A DNA stretch of 64,000 nucleotides from Massilia glaciei (GCF_003011895.2 NZ_PXWF02000202.1:1-64000); one strand, 5' to 3'. Positions 50,837 to 61,169 are shown, numbered from the stretch's first letter. The notes: generated from the letters alone by a model not told the origin. Numbers and translations are program-made.

Positions 50837-52301
50837 TCTTACTGTGTCACAAAATTAATCTAGCCAGGCAACAACAAGGGCAGCGCAGCAGTTGTGCTGC
50901 TATTGCACTTGCGATGAGCGTGCGCAACGTTGTAATTGAGTCAGGCACATGACGTTGCGCTCGGCCGGCTCCCACGAGGGATGTAATCGTCGGGTAAGCG
51001 AGACGTTTCTGGTTTTGCAGAGTTTTTTTTAACCCCGGGATGTTTGAGGCGCTCAGTAGTCAAGAAGCCATAAGCGGCAATGCACAGCGTGGCGTGATGA
51101 TGGAATCCCCGCCAACCCCGCCCCTCGTAATGTCCTAGTCCGAATTCTTGTTTAAGTTCTTGATAGTCTCCTTCGATACGCCAACGCATTTTTGTCACGA
51201 ATACGATTTGCTCAAGGGTTGCATCTTCGGGCGCTGTAGATAAGAAGTATTTTAATGGCTCCGTGTCGCCTTCAGGCCATTCGATCAGCAGCCATTCTTT
51301 GGCGCGCATCTTTGTGCCGAGATAGTCTCGGTGAGCGGGGCGGACACGAACAGCAGTGAAGCGAGAGGATAGCTCGGTATTTGAGCATTCCCTCCATGTG
51401 ACCGTGCGGTAGTCTTGCGGAGCCAACGACTCTGCCAATGCCTTTACTGAAACCGGTTCGTTGCCGGTCTCACGCCGTAGCCGAGTCGGTGGTATTCCGC
51501 GCCCGCTCCATGCCTTGGGCGGTAGTGGTGCAGTGCCTGGCGCCCAAACCGTAGTCGCCGGCCGGATGCCGACCGCATATATCATCCCCATCTCGGTGAT
51601 GCTATCGCGAAAGTCGGTGTCGTCACCGTACCCGGCGTCGGTTAGAACAACGCCTGGTGGCGTGCCTGATTTGACAGCCTCGCGCAACTGCCCAAGTGCT
51701 ATCTCTGGCTTGGTCGCGAAGGCGACATCTTCTGGCACGCCTGCCACCGCACGACGTTCAGGATCGCTCGCCCAATCTTTGGGAAGATAGAGTTGATAGG
51801 CGATCGGCACACTGCCTAGCTCGGTGGCGAGCGACAAGCTAACAGCCACTTGGCAGTTGTCTTGTTTTCCAAGTTGACCGCAATATTGACGCGCCACGCC
51901 CACCGAATGCTTGCCTTTTTTTGGGAAACCTGTGTCGTCGATGATCCAATAATGTCCCGTATCCGTAACCAGCAACGGTTTGACGGAATCACCTACCGAT
52001 GCAAGAACCGCGCTGTCCGACCACGACGACTTCGCAACAAAATGATGAAGCGATTGATGTTTGGCGCGCACACGCAGAGGCTCGAGATGCGCCGCGAGCG
52101 GCTCGACGCTCTTGCGACTGATCGGCAGCATGAGCCCTTTGCAGTAGTCCTTTAGACTTGCTCTGCGATCCATGTGACCCAGGGCCTCGCAGAGCCGATC
52201 AAGATATAGATCCAACTCAGCCAAATTCTCCATTCCCGTCTCCTGCCGTTATTGACAGTGCAACAGTATACGCGCATTATTGATTTTGTGACACAGTAAG
52301 A
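50837..52301 (-). mobile_element. IS701-family insertion sequence
   Basis: 1,465 bp with 23-bp inverted ends matching at 22 positions (TCTTACTGTGTCACAAAAT at the tips). It is flanked by CTAG at 50833-50836 and 52302-52305, the 4-bp target duplication of YTAR type known for IS701. It contains one full-length transposase gene and looks complete and recently inserted. Confidence 0.92.
50941..52233 (-). CDS. IS701-family transposase
   Basis: 430 residues, full length. The family signature DDTGFPKKGKHSVGVARQY (first catalytic Asp about residue 99), VLTDAGYGDD (second Asp) and MRWRIEGDYQELKQEFGLGH (Glu) give the DDE triad of the IS4-superfamily RNase H fold. Codon choice is less GC-biased than in the neighbouring genes, as expected for mobile DNA. 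No frameshift is seen, so it may be active. Confidence 0.93.
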   Translation of the reverse strand: MENLAELDLYLDRLCEALGHMDRRASLKDYCKGLMLPISRKSVEPLAAHLEPLRVRAKHQSLHHFVAKSSWSDSAVLASVGDSVKPLLVTDTGHYWIIDDTGFPKKGKHSVGVARQYCGQLGKQDNCQVAVSLSLATELGSVPIAYQLYLPKDWASDPERRAVAGVPEDVAFATKPEIALGQLREAVKSGTPPGVVLTDAGYGDDTDFRDSITEMGMIYAVGIRPATTVWAPGTAPLPPKAWSGRGIPPTRLRRETGNEPVSVKALAESLAPQDYRTVTWRECSNTELSSRFTAVRVRPAHRDYLGTKMRAKEWLLIEWPEGDTEPLKYFLSTAPEDATLEQIVFVTKMRWRIEGDYQELKQEFGLGHYEGRGWRGFHHHATLCIAAYGFLTTERLKHPGVKKNSAKPETSRLPDDYIPRGSRPSATSCA

Positions 52302-52436
52302 CTAGAGGCAAAGCTCTACTACTTCTGTCGGCTACCGCACCGAGTTGCAAGCGCTTTGGACTTAATCTGATCGGACTGTCAGGCGGCCGCACATTCCGTG
52401 ACGCACCGTTTGCTAGCACCACAGAGGATTATCGCC

Positions 52437-52721
52437 ATGCAAAACAAAGAAAACTACATCACCAAAATGAAGCTTCAGCTCGACGAGTTGGACGCAAAAA
52501 TGGACACACTGGAAGCCAAGGCATCAAACGCCAAGGACGCAGCCCATGAAAAGTATCTCGAGGAAATGGCGAAGCTGCGCCACCAGTCGAAAGTGACGAA
52601 AGCTAAATTCGACGAGCTGATGGATACCGGCGAAGACAAGTGGGACAACATGGTAGTCGAAATGGAAAAAGTCCGCGACGCCTTCGTTCATTCTTTCAAC
52701 TACTTCAAGTCGCAACTGTAA
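52437..52721 (+). CDS. Small coiled-coil protein of the sll1863 stress-response type
   Basis: 94 residues, all predicted helix, with heptads of Leu, Met and Ala (KMKLQLDELDAKMDTLEAK) and the conserved end VRDAFVHSFNYFKSQL. This matches my recollection of the small sll1863-like stress family. It has no signal peptide, membrane helix or Cys. It is monocistronic, just right of the insertion sequence. Function is not established. Confidence 0.75.
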   Translation: MQNKENYITKMKLQLDELDAKMDTLEAKASNAKDAAHEKYLEEMAKLRHQSKVTKAKFDELMDTGEDKWDNMVVEMEKVRDAFVHSFNYFKSQL

Positions 52722-52960
52722 AACAGCGGCTGCCCAGTTCACCCTAATCGAATTGGGCGGCGTTATGTTTTGCCGCCTCCACACGGGGACGTCGGATTGC
52801 GCACGGCATTCAACAACACGATCGAGCCGCTAGCGTACGCGTGCTAATCTGTCGCTGCTGTCGCAACACGCCGGGCAGTCAGCGCAGCGCCCCCGATGCG
52901 GGCACCGGCGGCAGCGACTGGACAAATCCCCTGACCGATCGTTCCCCTACGCCGAGAGCC

Positions 52961-53506
52961 ATGAAAGCCCAAGAACGCCAAGATCTGCTTTGCGCACTCA
53001 AAGCGCGCTTCGAGAAGAACATGCAGCGCCACCAAGACGTGGCGTGGGACGAAGTTCTGGCTAAGATCGAATCCAATTCCGGCGCCCTGAAGTCGCTCGC
53101 GGCGATGGAGGCAAGCGGCGGGGAGTCCGACCTGATTGTTCAGGAGAAGGCGCCCGGTCACTTGGCGTTTTTCGATTGTTCCAAGGAGAGCCCGTCGGGC
53201 CGCAGAAGCGTCTGCTACGACCGTGCAGCCTTGGACTCACGCAAGGGAAACAAGCCGCAAGGCAGCGCCGCCGGAATGGCTGCCGCCATGGGCATCGAAT
53301 TGTTGACCGAAGAACAGTACCGAGCGCTTCAGAAGCTGGGCGAGTTCGACACCACCACGTCCAGTTGGATCCAGACCCCGCCCGAGGTGCGCGCGCTCGG
53401 TGGCGCCCTCTTCTGCGACCGCCGCTATGGCAAGGTATTCGTGTATCACAACGGCGCGCAGTCGTACTATGCGGCCAGAGGGTTCCGCGGCGCGTTCTTC
53501 TTGTGA
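52961..53506 (+). CDS. DUF4256 family protein
   Basis: 181 residues, soluble. The layout LLCALKARFEKNMQRHQDV at the start, a central MGIELLTEEQYRALQKLGEF and a C-terminal YGKVFVYHNGAQSYY agrees with DUF4256, a family of unknown function. I chose the ATG at 52961; the upstream open stretch is not conserved-looking. Monocistronic. Confidence 0.8.
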   Translation: MKAQERQDLLCALKARFEKNMQRHQDVAWDEVLAKIESNSGALKSLAAMEASGGESDLIVQEKAPGHLAFFDCSKESPSGRRSVCYDRAALDSRKGNKPQGSAAGMAAAMGIELLTEEQYRALQKLGEFDTTTSSWIQTPPEVRALGGALFCDRRYGKVFVYHNGAQSYYAARGFRGAFFL

Positions 53507-53799
53507 CCGCGCGGACGTGAACCCGGCATAGCATGCCTTTCCGGCTCTGCCGGCCTTCATCCACCAACACCCGGTTCGGTTCCTCGTGCCCCGGCTCGTT
53601 GCGCCCGGATTGACGAACGGTTCGGCCTCGCGCACAGGCGGCGCCACGCCCGCCCCTCCTCATTTTCCCCGCGGAACATACGACATCCGCTCATTCGACC
53701 TTTGATCATGCACATGCATTGCGCACTCTCGCGGTGCTCAAATGGCTGAGTCACGCCGAAGTTTAAGCAAACTCAAGCACTCAACCAGGAGAATGTGAA

Positions 53800-55327
53800 A
53801 TGGAAAGACGCTCAATTCTCAGACTCGGAGCGGGCATGGCCTTGGCCACAGCCCTCGCGGCATGCGGTAGCTCAGGTTCGTCGACTACATCAATCGCGAC
53901 GGTGGAGGCCCCGCCCACGCCCGGCCCCTTCCCCGCCCCCGCCCCCGCCCAAAGCCGTGCTGTTCTGGAACGACACGGCACTGCAGGCGATCCGCGCGGC
54001 CAGGCCCGGCCCTCCGATGTGCGCGCGCTCGCTCGCCATCATGAACACGGCCATGTACAACGCCTGGAGCGCCTACGATCCGCAAGCGATGTCGACCCAG
54101 CACGGCGCGGCGACGCGGCGTCCCAGCGCCGAGCACAATCGACGCAACCGGTTTGCAGCCATCAGCCACGCGGCGCACGCGGTCCTGCTCGACCAATTTC
54201 CAAGCCAAAAAACCCTGTTCGACGCGCAGTTGCTCGCCCTCGGGCTCGACACCACGCCGGTCGATGCGAGCCCCGGTTCGGCCCGCTCGGTCGGCGCGGT
54301 GGCTGCCGCGGCGTGCATCCGGGATGGCCACGGCGATGGCGCCAACCAGCTCAGCCTGCTGACAGCCTCCGGCCGTGCCTATGCCGATTACACCGGTTAC
54401 CAGCCGCGCAACCCGGGCGCCATCGCGCTGCAGGCGACCGCGCGCGAGCGCATCCCTTTTCCCGGAAACTGGCAGCCGTTGACCTATCTCGATTCGGGCG
54501 GCGCGGCAACAACCCCGGAGTTTCTCGCCGCCTGCTTGCCGCGCGTGAAACCGTTCGCGCTGACATCGGCGGCGCAATTTCGGCCCGGACCGCCGGCCGC
54601 GTTCGGCTCCGCCGAATTCAACGACCAGGCGCGCCAGTTGCTTACGATACAGGCCAGCATGGGCGAGACCGAAAAGGCCATCGCCGATTACTGGGCCGAC
54701 GGCCCAAGCTCCGAACTGCCGCCGGGACACTGGATCCTGCTGGCGCGCTTCGTTTCCGAGCGCGACGTCCATGACGACGACATCGACGTCAAGATGTATT
54801 TCGCGCTCGCCAACGCGCTCGCCGATGCCGCCATCGCGGCCTGGGATGCAAAAATCTGCTACGACAGCGCGCGCCCGATCAGCGCGATCCGCTATCTGAT
54901 GAACGCCGAGACGGTGATATCCTATTCACCGCTCGGGCCGGCGGCCGGACTCGGCCCGGTCAGCGGGGCGGCCTGGCTGCCATACCAGCCGCTCACGTTT
55001 ATCACGCCGCCGTTCGCCGAGCACGTCTCGGGCCACAGCTGCTTTAGCGCCGCCGCGGCCGAAGTGCTCAAGCTCTACACCGGCAGCGACCGGTTCGGGG
55101 CGGTCGCGACCATCAGGGCGCGCTCGCTCAAGATCGACCCCAAGCTGCCCTCGATGGAGATCGCGCTGCGGTGGCCGACGTTCAGCGACGCCGCGGCCGA
55201 GGCGGGGCAGTCACGGCTGTACGGCGGCATCCATTTCGAGAAGGGCAATACGGCGGGGCTGTCCCTTGGCCGCCAGGTCGGCGCCGCCGCGTTCGCGAAG
55301 GCGGAACGCTACTGGAGCGGTTCTTGA
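53800..55327 (+). pseudogene. PAP2/vanadium-haloperoxidase-type lipoprotein, frameshift in a C-rich tract
   Basis: 53800 onward encodes a lipoprotein signal (MERRSILRLGAGMALATALA then AACG, lipobox LAAC). The frame is lost about 45 codons in, within the C-rich stretch near 53909-53950 (units of CCCCCG). The next frame runs from there to 55327 as a complete domain of about 460 residues: KAVLFWNDTALQAIRAARPG, and the phosphatase/haloperoxidase motif HVSGHSCFSAAAAEVL. These enzymes are vanadium haloperoxidases or acid phosphatases of the outer cell. A single base change in the tract would restore one reading frame, so error or phase-type variation are both possible. Confidence 0.75.
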
Positions 55328-55449
55328 CAATAGGCGCGGCAATATCGACCGCGTGGCGGCGCGCTGTCCGCCATCTTGCCCACCATTCCGCACGCCGGAC
55401 TGCCTCCCGCGATCAGCGCCGCTGCGCAAGGGCGGCGCAGGCGCCGGCG

Positions 55450-56850
55450 CTACACAAAACCCAGTTTGCGCGCGCTCGCGTTGTAATTGGCCAGGTTCGG
55501 CAGCAGCGCCAGCAGGTCGGTGTCCGAGACGCCGAGCCAGCCGCCCATGGTAGCGGCGAACTGGTCGACCGAGGTGCTCGGCAAAAGCCGTCCCTGCCCC
55601 ACGTCGTCCGGCCCGCCATTGGCCACGATCGGCGCGGTGCCATAGAAGCGCCCCCCATTGACGGCGCCGCCCATCACGAAGTGCATGCTGCCCCAGCCGT
55701 GGTCGGAGCCGTTCGCGTTGCCGCTGAGGGTGCGCCCGAAATCGGAGGCGGTGAACGCCGTGACCGCGTCGGACACGCCCAGCTCGACCGTGGCCGCATA
55801 GAACGCCGACATGGCCGCGCCCAGTCTGGTCATGAGCACGGGATGGTCGGTCAGCATGGCATCGTGGTTGTCGAAGCCGCCCAGCGAGACGAAGAACACC
55901 TGCCGCTTCAGGCCCAACGCCGGGCCCGCCGAGATCATGCGCGCCACCATCTTGAGCTGGTCGCCGAGCGAGTTCCCCGCGGGGAAAACCGTGGCCAGCG
56001 CGGGCCTCGCGGCGAGCGCGCTGGTGAGCACCTCGTTGGCGTCGATCGAGCGTTTGCTGACCCGGTTGTACTCGTTCTCGAACAGGTGGCTGCGCGGCTC
56101 GCTGATCAACTTGCGCAACACGGCCGTGCAGGCGGCCGAACCGAACAGGGGACTCTTGAGCCCGGCGAGCGGCACCGATCCGCTGCTCGAGACCTGGTAC
56201 TGCACCGCCGTCCTACCCGACATGAAAACCGCGTTGCCCGATACGTTGACACATGAAAAAGTCGCGTTCGCGTTCCCGGCCTGGAACAGGTCGCCCATGC
56301 GCCCGCCCCAGCCCGAGGTGGCGCCCTCGGGCGAGGACGACTGCCAGACCGATTGCTGGTCGTTGTGGGAAAACAGCTTCGGCGGCAGCTTGACCGATTT
56401 GTTCGTGTATTGCAGCTTGGTGGTCGGCTGCACCAGCGTGCCCACGTTGAGCATGACGCCGAGCTTGCCGGTGTTGAACAGCGGCAGCAAGGGCGCCAGA
56501 TTCGGCGCGAGCGCGTACTGGTGGGCGAAACCGCCGGCGTCGAGCGGCGTGACCGAGGGCAGCAGCGCGGTCGCGGCCAGATTGTCGCGGCTGTGCGCGA
56601 ACGCGGGCCGGAAATTGGCGTACAGCGCGTGATTGCCGCTGTCGTAAGGCACCACCGTGTTCGCGTAGTCGTTGCCTCCATACAAAAATATGCAGACGAG
56701 CGCCTTGTAGTCGGTCGCGTTGGCGGCGCTGGCCTCGGCCATGGCGGCCATGTTCAGCGCCCAAGGCGCCGCCACGCCGGCCAGCGACAAGGTCGACGCG
56801 CGCTGCAAAAAGGCGCGCCGCGACGCATTCATACCGTCTTTGTTTTGCAT
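55450..56850 (-). CDS. DUF1501 family exported protein
   Basis: 466 residues from the ATG at 56850 (another ATG at 56832). The N-terminus has a twin-arginine signal, SRRAFLQRASTLSLAGVAAP, so export is by the Tat pathway. The sulfatase/alkaline-phosphatase-like DUF1501 domain follows: FLYGGNDYANTVVPYD near the start, SLGGFDNHDAM in the middle and the DFGRTLSGNANGSDHGWG motif near the end. It starts eight bases after the DUF1800 gene on the same strand, its usual partner. The function is unknown. Confidence 0.9.
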   Translation of the reverse strand: MQNKDGMNASRRAFLQRASTLSLAGVAAPWALNMAAMAEASAANATDYKALVCIFLYGGNDYANTVVPYDSGNHALYANFRPAFAHSRDNLAATALLPSVTPLDAGGFAHQYALAPNLAPLLPLFNTGKLGVMLNVGTLVQPTTKLQYTNKSVKLPPKLFSHNDQQSVWQSSSPEGATSGWGGRMGDLFQAGNANATFSCVNVSGNAVFMSGRTAVQYQVSSSGSVPLAGLKSPLFGSAACTAVLRKLISEPRSHLFENEYNRVSKRSIDANEVLTSALAARPALATVFPAGNSLGDQLKMVARMISAGPALGLKRQVFFVSLGGFDNHDAMLTDHPVLMTRLGAAMSAFYAATVELGVSDAVTAFTASDFGRTLSGNANGSDHGWGSMHFVMGGAVNGGRFYGTAPIVANGGPDDVGQGRLLPSTSVDQFAATMGGWLGVSDTDLLALLPNLANYNASARKLGFV

Positions 56851-56858
56851 GGGACCGC

Positions 56859-58595
56859 CTATTTCTGAACGATGAATTCGGGCGCGGCCAGCACCATGAC
56901 CAATGCCGCATGGATCCGGTTGAGACGGAACGCGTCCGTTCCACACAGCATGGTGTCGAGCGCGGCGACCATCTGGCCCACCGTCGACGCCGACAAGGCG
57001 CCGGCCGCCAGCACCAGGTTGATCTCGTCGAGCAGGCTTTGGGCGTTGTCGGCCAGCGCCAGCAGGCCCGCGTAATCGGGCTTGACGTCGCCGACTCCCC
57101 TGCTGACCACGGTCTGCATGTAATTGATATAGCCAACCACGGTCGATTCGTTGGTGATCTGGAACTCCGGCGCGACCATGCCGGCGCTGCCGATCGCGCT
57201 GTTGGGCGGCACGTAGCCGGGCCTGAAGAAATTGAACACCGTGGCCGAGCGCAAGGGGCTTTGGCCGAGCCGGGTGCCCGGATCCGAGGTGTTGCCGACG
57301 GCCCAGGCGTCGCTGGCGGAGCCGGCCTTGAACGCGCGCGCCCATCCGGTAAAGCGCAGGATCGGTTCGCGCAGCTTGCCAAACGACGCGTCGCTCAGCC
57401 GTGCGGCATTGCGCGCCTCGTCGTCGAGCAAGATTGCTTTGACCACCGCCCGCAGGTTGCCCTTTACCCCGCCGCCGTCGTTGTTGAACACCGCGCTGAT
57501 GCGTCCGATGTACGCCGGGCTCGGGTTGCTGCAGACGAGCCGCTGGATCAGTTGGCGCCCGATGAACGGCGCCACGTTCGCATGCCCGAAAATGGTGTCG
57601 AGCGCCTGCGTCAGGCTGTTGATGCCGTCCGTGCCGGCCGCGATCGTGGTTCCCAGAAACGACTTGCTGCCGCTTTCGTGCCTGCTCGCGGTTTGCACCA
57701 GCGGGCGGCGTTTGAAGTCGGGCGTGTTGGTGTCGCCGCCGGCGAGGTCGTAGTTCCAGCCGGTGAACACGCGCGCGAGCCCGGTGATGTCGTCGAGCGT
57801 GTAGGTTTCCTGCGGCAGGGCGCCGGACAGTTTGAGCGAGCCGTCGGGGTTGAGCTGGAGCAGCCCGATCGTGAACAGCTGCATGACTTCGCGCGCGTAG
57901 TTCTCGTCCGGCATGGCGCCGGTGGCGGCGTTGAACTTGACGTTGTTGCGGTAGGTGAGGAACTCGGCCATCGGCGCGCTCAGCGACACCTGCTGGAGCA
58001 GCGTGCGGTAGTTGCCAAAGGCGTTCGCCTCGAGCAGGTCCAAAAAGGCCGCCGCCGAGAACGCGCGCCAGCCGCCGCCGACAAAACCGGTCACGCCGGC
58101 GACCACGATTTCCGACAGGGCGAGGGTGACGCGCTGGCGCAGGGTGTCCGGCGCCGACAGCAGCTTGCGCCACTGGCAGGCGTCGGCCCCCGCTTCGCCG
58201 TTCTTGTTGGCCTCGACCGCGTAGCCGCCGGCCACGAGCCAGTCCCAGCGCGTGGTCGAAGGCGGCGACGCGAATTGTTCCTCGAGCCACGCGGCGTAGC
58301 CGAGCGCCTGCACCCGCGCGATCTGCTCGCGCGTGGCACCCATCGAGGCCTGCGCCAGGAAACGCGAGGCTTCGACCGCGGTCGGCATCACGGGCGGCGG
58401 TGGGGGCGTGGGCGCCGGCGGGGCGGGCGCCGGGGCGCCTCCGCCGCCGCCGCCGCCGCACGCGCTTAGCAGCGCTGCCGCGGCCAGACCCGCGACAGGG
58501 GCGGCAACAACGGTCCCCGGGGTGTCGAAGGTTTCTGCCAGGCCAGGCCCGGCGTCTTGAAAAAGGTTGTTGCCCAATTCTTCCATGATAAGCAC
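56859..58595 (-). CDS. DUF1800 family lipoprotein
   Basis: 578 residues. An N-terminal hydrophobic stretch AAPVAGLAAAALLSACGGGG resembles a lipoprotein signal (lipobox LLSAC), but its first 25 residues are acidic, so the true start may be different or altered. A poly-Gly/Pro linker is followed by DUF1800 (ASRFLAQASMGATREQIARV onward, to the end). DUF1800/DUF1501 pairs are common in environmental bacteria and are exported; the role is unknown. ATG 58586 is an alternative start. Confidence 0.85.
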   Translation of the reverse strand: MLIMEELGNNLFQDAGPGLAETFDTPGTVVAAPVAGLAAAALLSACGGGGGGGAPAPAPPAPTPPPPPVMPTAVEASRFLAQASMGATREQIARVQALGYAAWLEEQFASPPSTTRWDWLVAGGYAVEANKNGEAGADACQWRKLLSAPDTLRQRVTLALSEIVVAGVTGFVGGGWRAFSAAAFLDLLEANAFGNYRTLLQQVSLSAPMAEFLTYRNNVKFNAATGAMPDENYAREVMQLFTIGLLQLNPDGSLKLSGALPQETYTLDDITGLARVFTGWNYDLAGGDTNTPDFKRRPLVQTASRHESGSKSFLGTTIAAGTDGINSLTQALDTIFGHANVAPFIGRQLIQRLVCSNPSPAYIGRISAVFNNDGGGVKGNLRAVVKAILLDDEARNAARLSDASFGKLREPILRFTGWARAFKAGSASDAWAVGNTSDPGTRLGQSPLRSATVFNFFRPGYVPPNSAIGSAGMVAPEFQITNESTVVGYINYMQTVVSRGVGDVKPDYAGLLALADNAQSLLDEINLVLAAGALSASTVGQMVAALDTMLCGTDAFRLNRIHAALVMVLAAPEFIVQK

Positions 58596-58663
58596 CGGTT
58601 GCTAGCGTCCGATGATGCTAGATGATTTTTGGCAACAAAAGCACTTTCCAAATGTAAATATTT

Positions 58664-59194
58664 TCAGCCTGTGGCGGCGCCCTCTCCTGCCGCGTTGAGC
58701 ACGTTCGCATACACGGCCAGGTCCGCTGCCGAGAAACAGCAGAACACCACCTCGCCCACCCCACTGCCTGCCAACATTTCCCTTACCGTCGCCACGGCGA
58801 CGGTGGCCGCGCGCTCGATCGGATAGCCGTAGATGCCCGTGCTGATGCTTGGAAACGCGATCGACCGGATGCCATTGGCGGCGGCGATCTCCAGCGCGCG
58901 CCGGTAGCACGAGGCCAGCAGTTCAGGCTCGCCATGGTCGCCGCCGCGCCAGACCGGTCCGACCGTGTGGACGATGAATCTGGCCTGCAGCCGATGGCCC
59001 TTGGTGAGCTTGGCCTCGCCCGTCTTGCAGCAGCCCAGCAAACGGCACTCGTGGACCAGCTCGGGGCCCGCCGCGCGGTGGATGGCGCCGTCCACCCCGC
59101 CCCCGCCAAGCAGGGAGGAGGAGTTGGCCGCGTTGACGATCGCGTCGAGCGCCAGTTTGGTGATGTCGCCTTGAACTGCCCTTAGTACCGTCAT
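58664..59194 (-). CDS. Macrodomain protein, O-acetyl-ADP-ribose deacetylase type
   Basis: 176 residues from the ATG at 59194. The macrodomain signatures [32 protein letters not shown] and [12 protein letters not shown] are all intact, as in E. coli YmdB. It binds ADP-ribose and probably removes O-acetyl or protein-linked ADP-ribose in the cytoplasm. The upstream open frame is not homologous and was excluded. Confidence 0.92.
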   Translation of the reverse strand: MTVLRAVQGDITKLALDAIVNAANSSSLLGGGGVDGAIHRAAGPELVHECRLLGCCKTGEAKLTKGHRLQARFIVHTVGPVWRGGDHGEPELLASCYRRALEIAAANGIRSIAFPSISTGIYGYPIERAATVAVATVREMLAGSGVGEVVFCCFSAADLAVYANVLNAAGEGAATG

Positions 59195-59208
59195 CTCAGC
59201 CTCTGACG

Positions 59209-59829
59209 CTACGCCGAGTCGCCGCCGGTGAGCGACTTGGTCGGCAAGGGCGTGCCGGGTTTCCACGTGCGCGACAGGGACTGGGCCTCGTCGATTTGTT
59301 CCTGCGTCATGCGGCGCGTGATCGCGCTGCGCTGCGCGAGCGCATGCTTGTTGCCGTTCGCGGCCGACAAATTGTAGAGCATGTAGGCGATGACGACGTC
59401 GTGCCGCACCCCGGGCATGCGGTAGCAGTACATGAGCCCGAGCGTGTGCTGGGCGTCCGCGTGGCCTTTCTCGGCCGCCTTGCGGAACCACTGCAATGCC
59501 TGCATCTGGTCCTTGGGCACCGCGTTGCCGGTGTAATACATGGCCCCGACCACGTACTGGGCGTCGGCCTTGCCCTGCTGGGCCGCCTTGCGATGCCATT
59601 GCAGCGCCAGCTTGAAGTCGCGCGCGACGCCGCGCCCCACGTAATGCATCACGCCGAGCAAATGCTGTGCGTCAGCATGCCCGGCGGTGGCCAGCGGCAA
59701 GACCTCTTTCAAGGCCAGGGCGTAGTTTTTGGCGTTGTAGGCGTTGGCGCCCTCGACGAATCCGGCCGCCGCGCCCAGGGGCAGGCTGCACGCGCAGGCC
59801 AGGGCAATCGCAAAAAGGTGTTTTTTCAT
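59209..59829 (-). CDS. Sel1-repeat periplasmic protein
   Basis: 206 residues. A signal peptide ([20 protein letters not shown]) is followed by about three Sel1-like repeats, for example [19 protein letters not shown] and [19 protein letters not shown]. Such repeats build a helical solenoid for protein contact. It is close to the macrodomain gene (14 bases) on the same strand, upstream of it. Function unknown. Confidence 0.88.
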   Translation of the reverse strand: MKKHLFAIALACACSLPLGAAAGFVEGANAYNAKNYALALKEVLPLATAGHADAQHLLGVMHYVGRGVARDFKLALQWHRKAAQQGKADAQYVVGAMYYTGNAVPKDQMQALQWFRKAAEKGHADAQHTLGLMYCYRMPGVRHDVVIAYMLYNLSAANGNKHALAQRSAITRRMTQEQIDEAQSLSRTWKPGTPLPTKSLTGGDSA

Positions 59830-59871
59830 AGGTTTGTGCCTGAATGGGATCTGTGCCCCGGGGTCCGTTGA

Positions 59872-60654
59872 TTACTTCCAGCTCACACTGCCGAGTCCAT
59901 CGACGCTCACGTTGCGCTTGGCCGGTTTGCCGTAGACCGTCACCGAGCCCATGCCACCCAGGCTCAGCTTGGCGCTTTCCCTGGCCGTCACGGCCGCCCC
60001 GCCAACGCCGCCCAGGTCGAGGTCGACGGTGTCGGCCTCGAGTTTTTTTGCGTTCAGTCCGCCCAGGCCGCTCACATTGGCCTTGAGCCACTTGCTGCGC
60101 CCGGACAGGATCACGAAGCCGGCGCCTTGCAAATCGAGGTCGATGCCTTCGTTGTTGCCCTCGATATTCAGGCTCCCCAGGCCGCCCAGCGTGGCATCGA
60201 CGATGCGGTACTGGCAGTTGACCTTCATGCCGCCGGCGCCGTCGAGCTCGAGCGAGAGCCGCTCGCCGGAAAAACCGGAGACCTCGGTCCAGCCGAGGCT
60301 CTCGGAGCTCACCGCGCGCAGGGCCGGCAGCGTCAGCTCGGCGCGGATGCCGATATGGCTGTTGCGGCCCACGCGGATGTGGTCGGTGTCGGTCATCTCG
60401 ATGACGAGGGTGTCGCCGCTTTGCGCGGTCGTCGTGTTGCCGACCCAGCGCTTGTCGCCGTTGAGCACGAGCGAGGCGACCGCGCCCTGCCTGACCCTGA
60501 GATTGACGACGCCGTCGAGCTTGACGCGCGTGACGCGCGCATCGACGACACGCGTTTCGGTGACCGCCTCGTCGGGCGCGGCAAGCGCCGGGGCGCCCGC
60601 GAACAGGGTGCACATGGCCGCCGTCGCCAGGCCCAGCTTGATGATGTGGTTCAT
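59872..60654 (-). CDS. Exported GIN-domain (DUF2807) protein
   Basis: 260 residues with a signal peptide ending ALAA at about residue 26. The rest is a right-handed beta-helix-like DUF2807 domain, with repeated short motifs such as GLGSLNIEGNN, GLGGLNAKKLEAD and GLGSVSWK. Function is unknown; an adhesive or envelope role is inferred for the family. It is upstream of the Sel1 gene with 42 bases between. Confidence 0.88.
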   Translation of the reverse strand: MNHIIKLGLATAAMCTLFAGAPALAAPDEAVTETRVVDARVTRVKLDGVVNLRVRQGAVASLVLNGDKRWVGNTTTAQSGDTLVIEMTDTDHIRVGRNSHIGIRAELTLPALRAVSSESLGWTEVSGFSGERLSLELDGAGGMKVNCQYRIVDATLGGLGSLNIEGNNEGIDLDLQGAGFVILSGRSKWLKANVSGLGGLNAKKLEADTVDLDLGGVGGAAVTARESAKLSLGGMGSVTVYGKPAKRNVSVDGLGSVSWK

Positions 60655-60742
60655 GTCAATCTCCGAAATTTTCTTCTTTTTTGTTCATCTGCGGCTGCCG
60701 ATACACTACCAGCAACACGCTTGCCGTTCCAGTGCCCCGAGC

Positions 60743-60937
60743 CTATTTGGCCACAGCGGACGGGACCGGCGCGAGGCGCTTGGCGCTGATCGTGACGACT
60801 TGCATCTTGCCTTCGATGACAGGGGCGGCCGCCGCCTTGGCCTGGCGCGCCTGCGGGGCGGCGTCGGCCAGGCCGCTCACACCGATCAGGGCGAGGGCGG
60901 CGACGAAGATGAGTTCCATGTTTTTGGCGATGTTCAT
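60743..60937 (-). CDS. Small exported protein, unknown function
   Basis: 64 residues from the ATG at 60937, preceded by an AGGAGCC ribosome-binding site four bases away. MNIAKNMELIFVAALALIGV and ADAA form a likely signal peptide; the mature part of about 40 residues is Ala/Lys-rich with VIEGKMQVVTISAKRLAPV. No family is recognised. It lies upstream of the DUF2807 gene on the same strand. Confidence 0.65.
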   Translation of the reverse strand: MNIAKNMELIFVAALALIGVSGLADAAPQARQAKAAAAPVIEGKMQVVTISAKRLAPVPSAVAK

Positions 60938-61169
60938 TTTTGGCTCCTGAGAATTCGTTTGCGGTATGTAATCACTATAGCGCCCCCCCCCCGCGCCGCT
61001 CCACCGGAATGCGATGAACTGCAATTTGCGCCACCCGGTTGACCAAAACGCGCGACGAGCCGGCAAACGTCATGTGTTTAAGCAACGCACGGGCAGTTTG
61101 ACGGCGCCGCCACGGGCGCGGATACTGTGGCTCGTCGCGCCAGCACACAATCCCGAGAAAAACGCCGCC

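Noticed and set aside
60983-60992. Run of ten C as a phase-variation tract
   Set aside because: It is intergenic, upstream of both neighbouring starts, and not in a recognisable promoter spacer, so a switching role cannot be supported.
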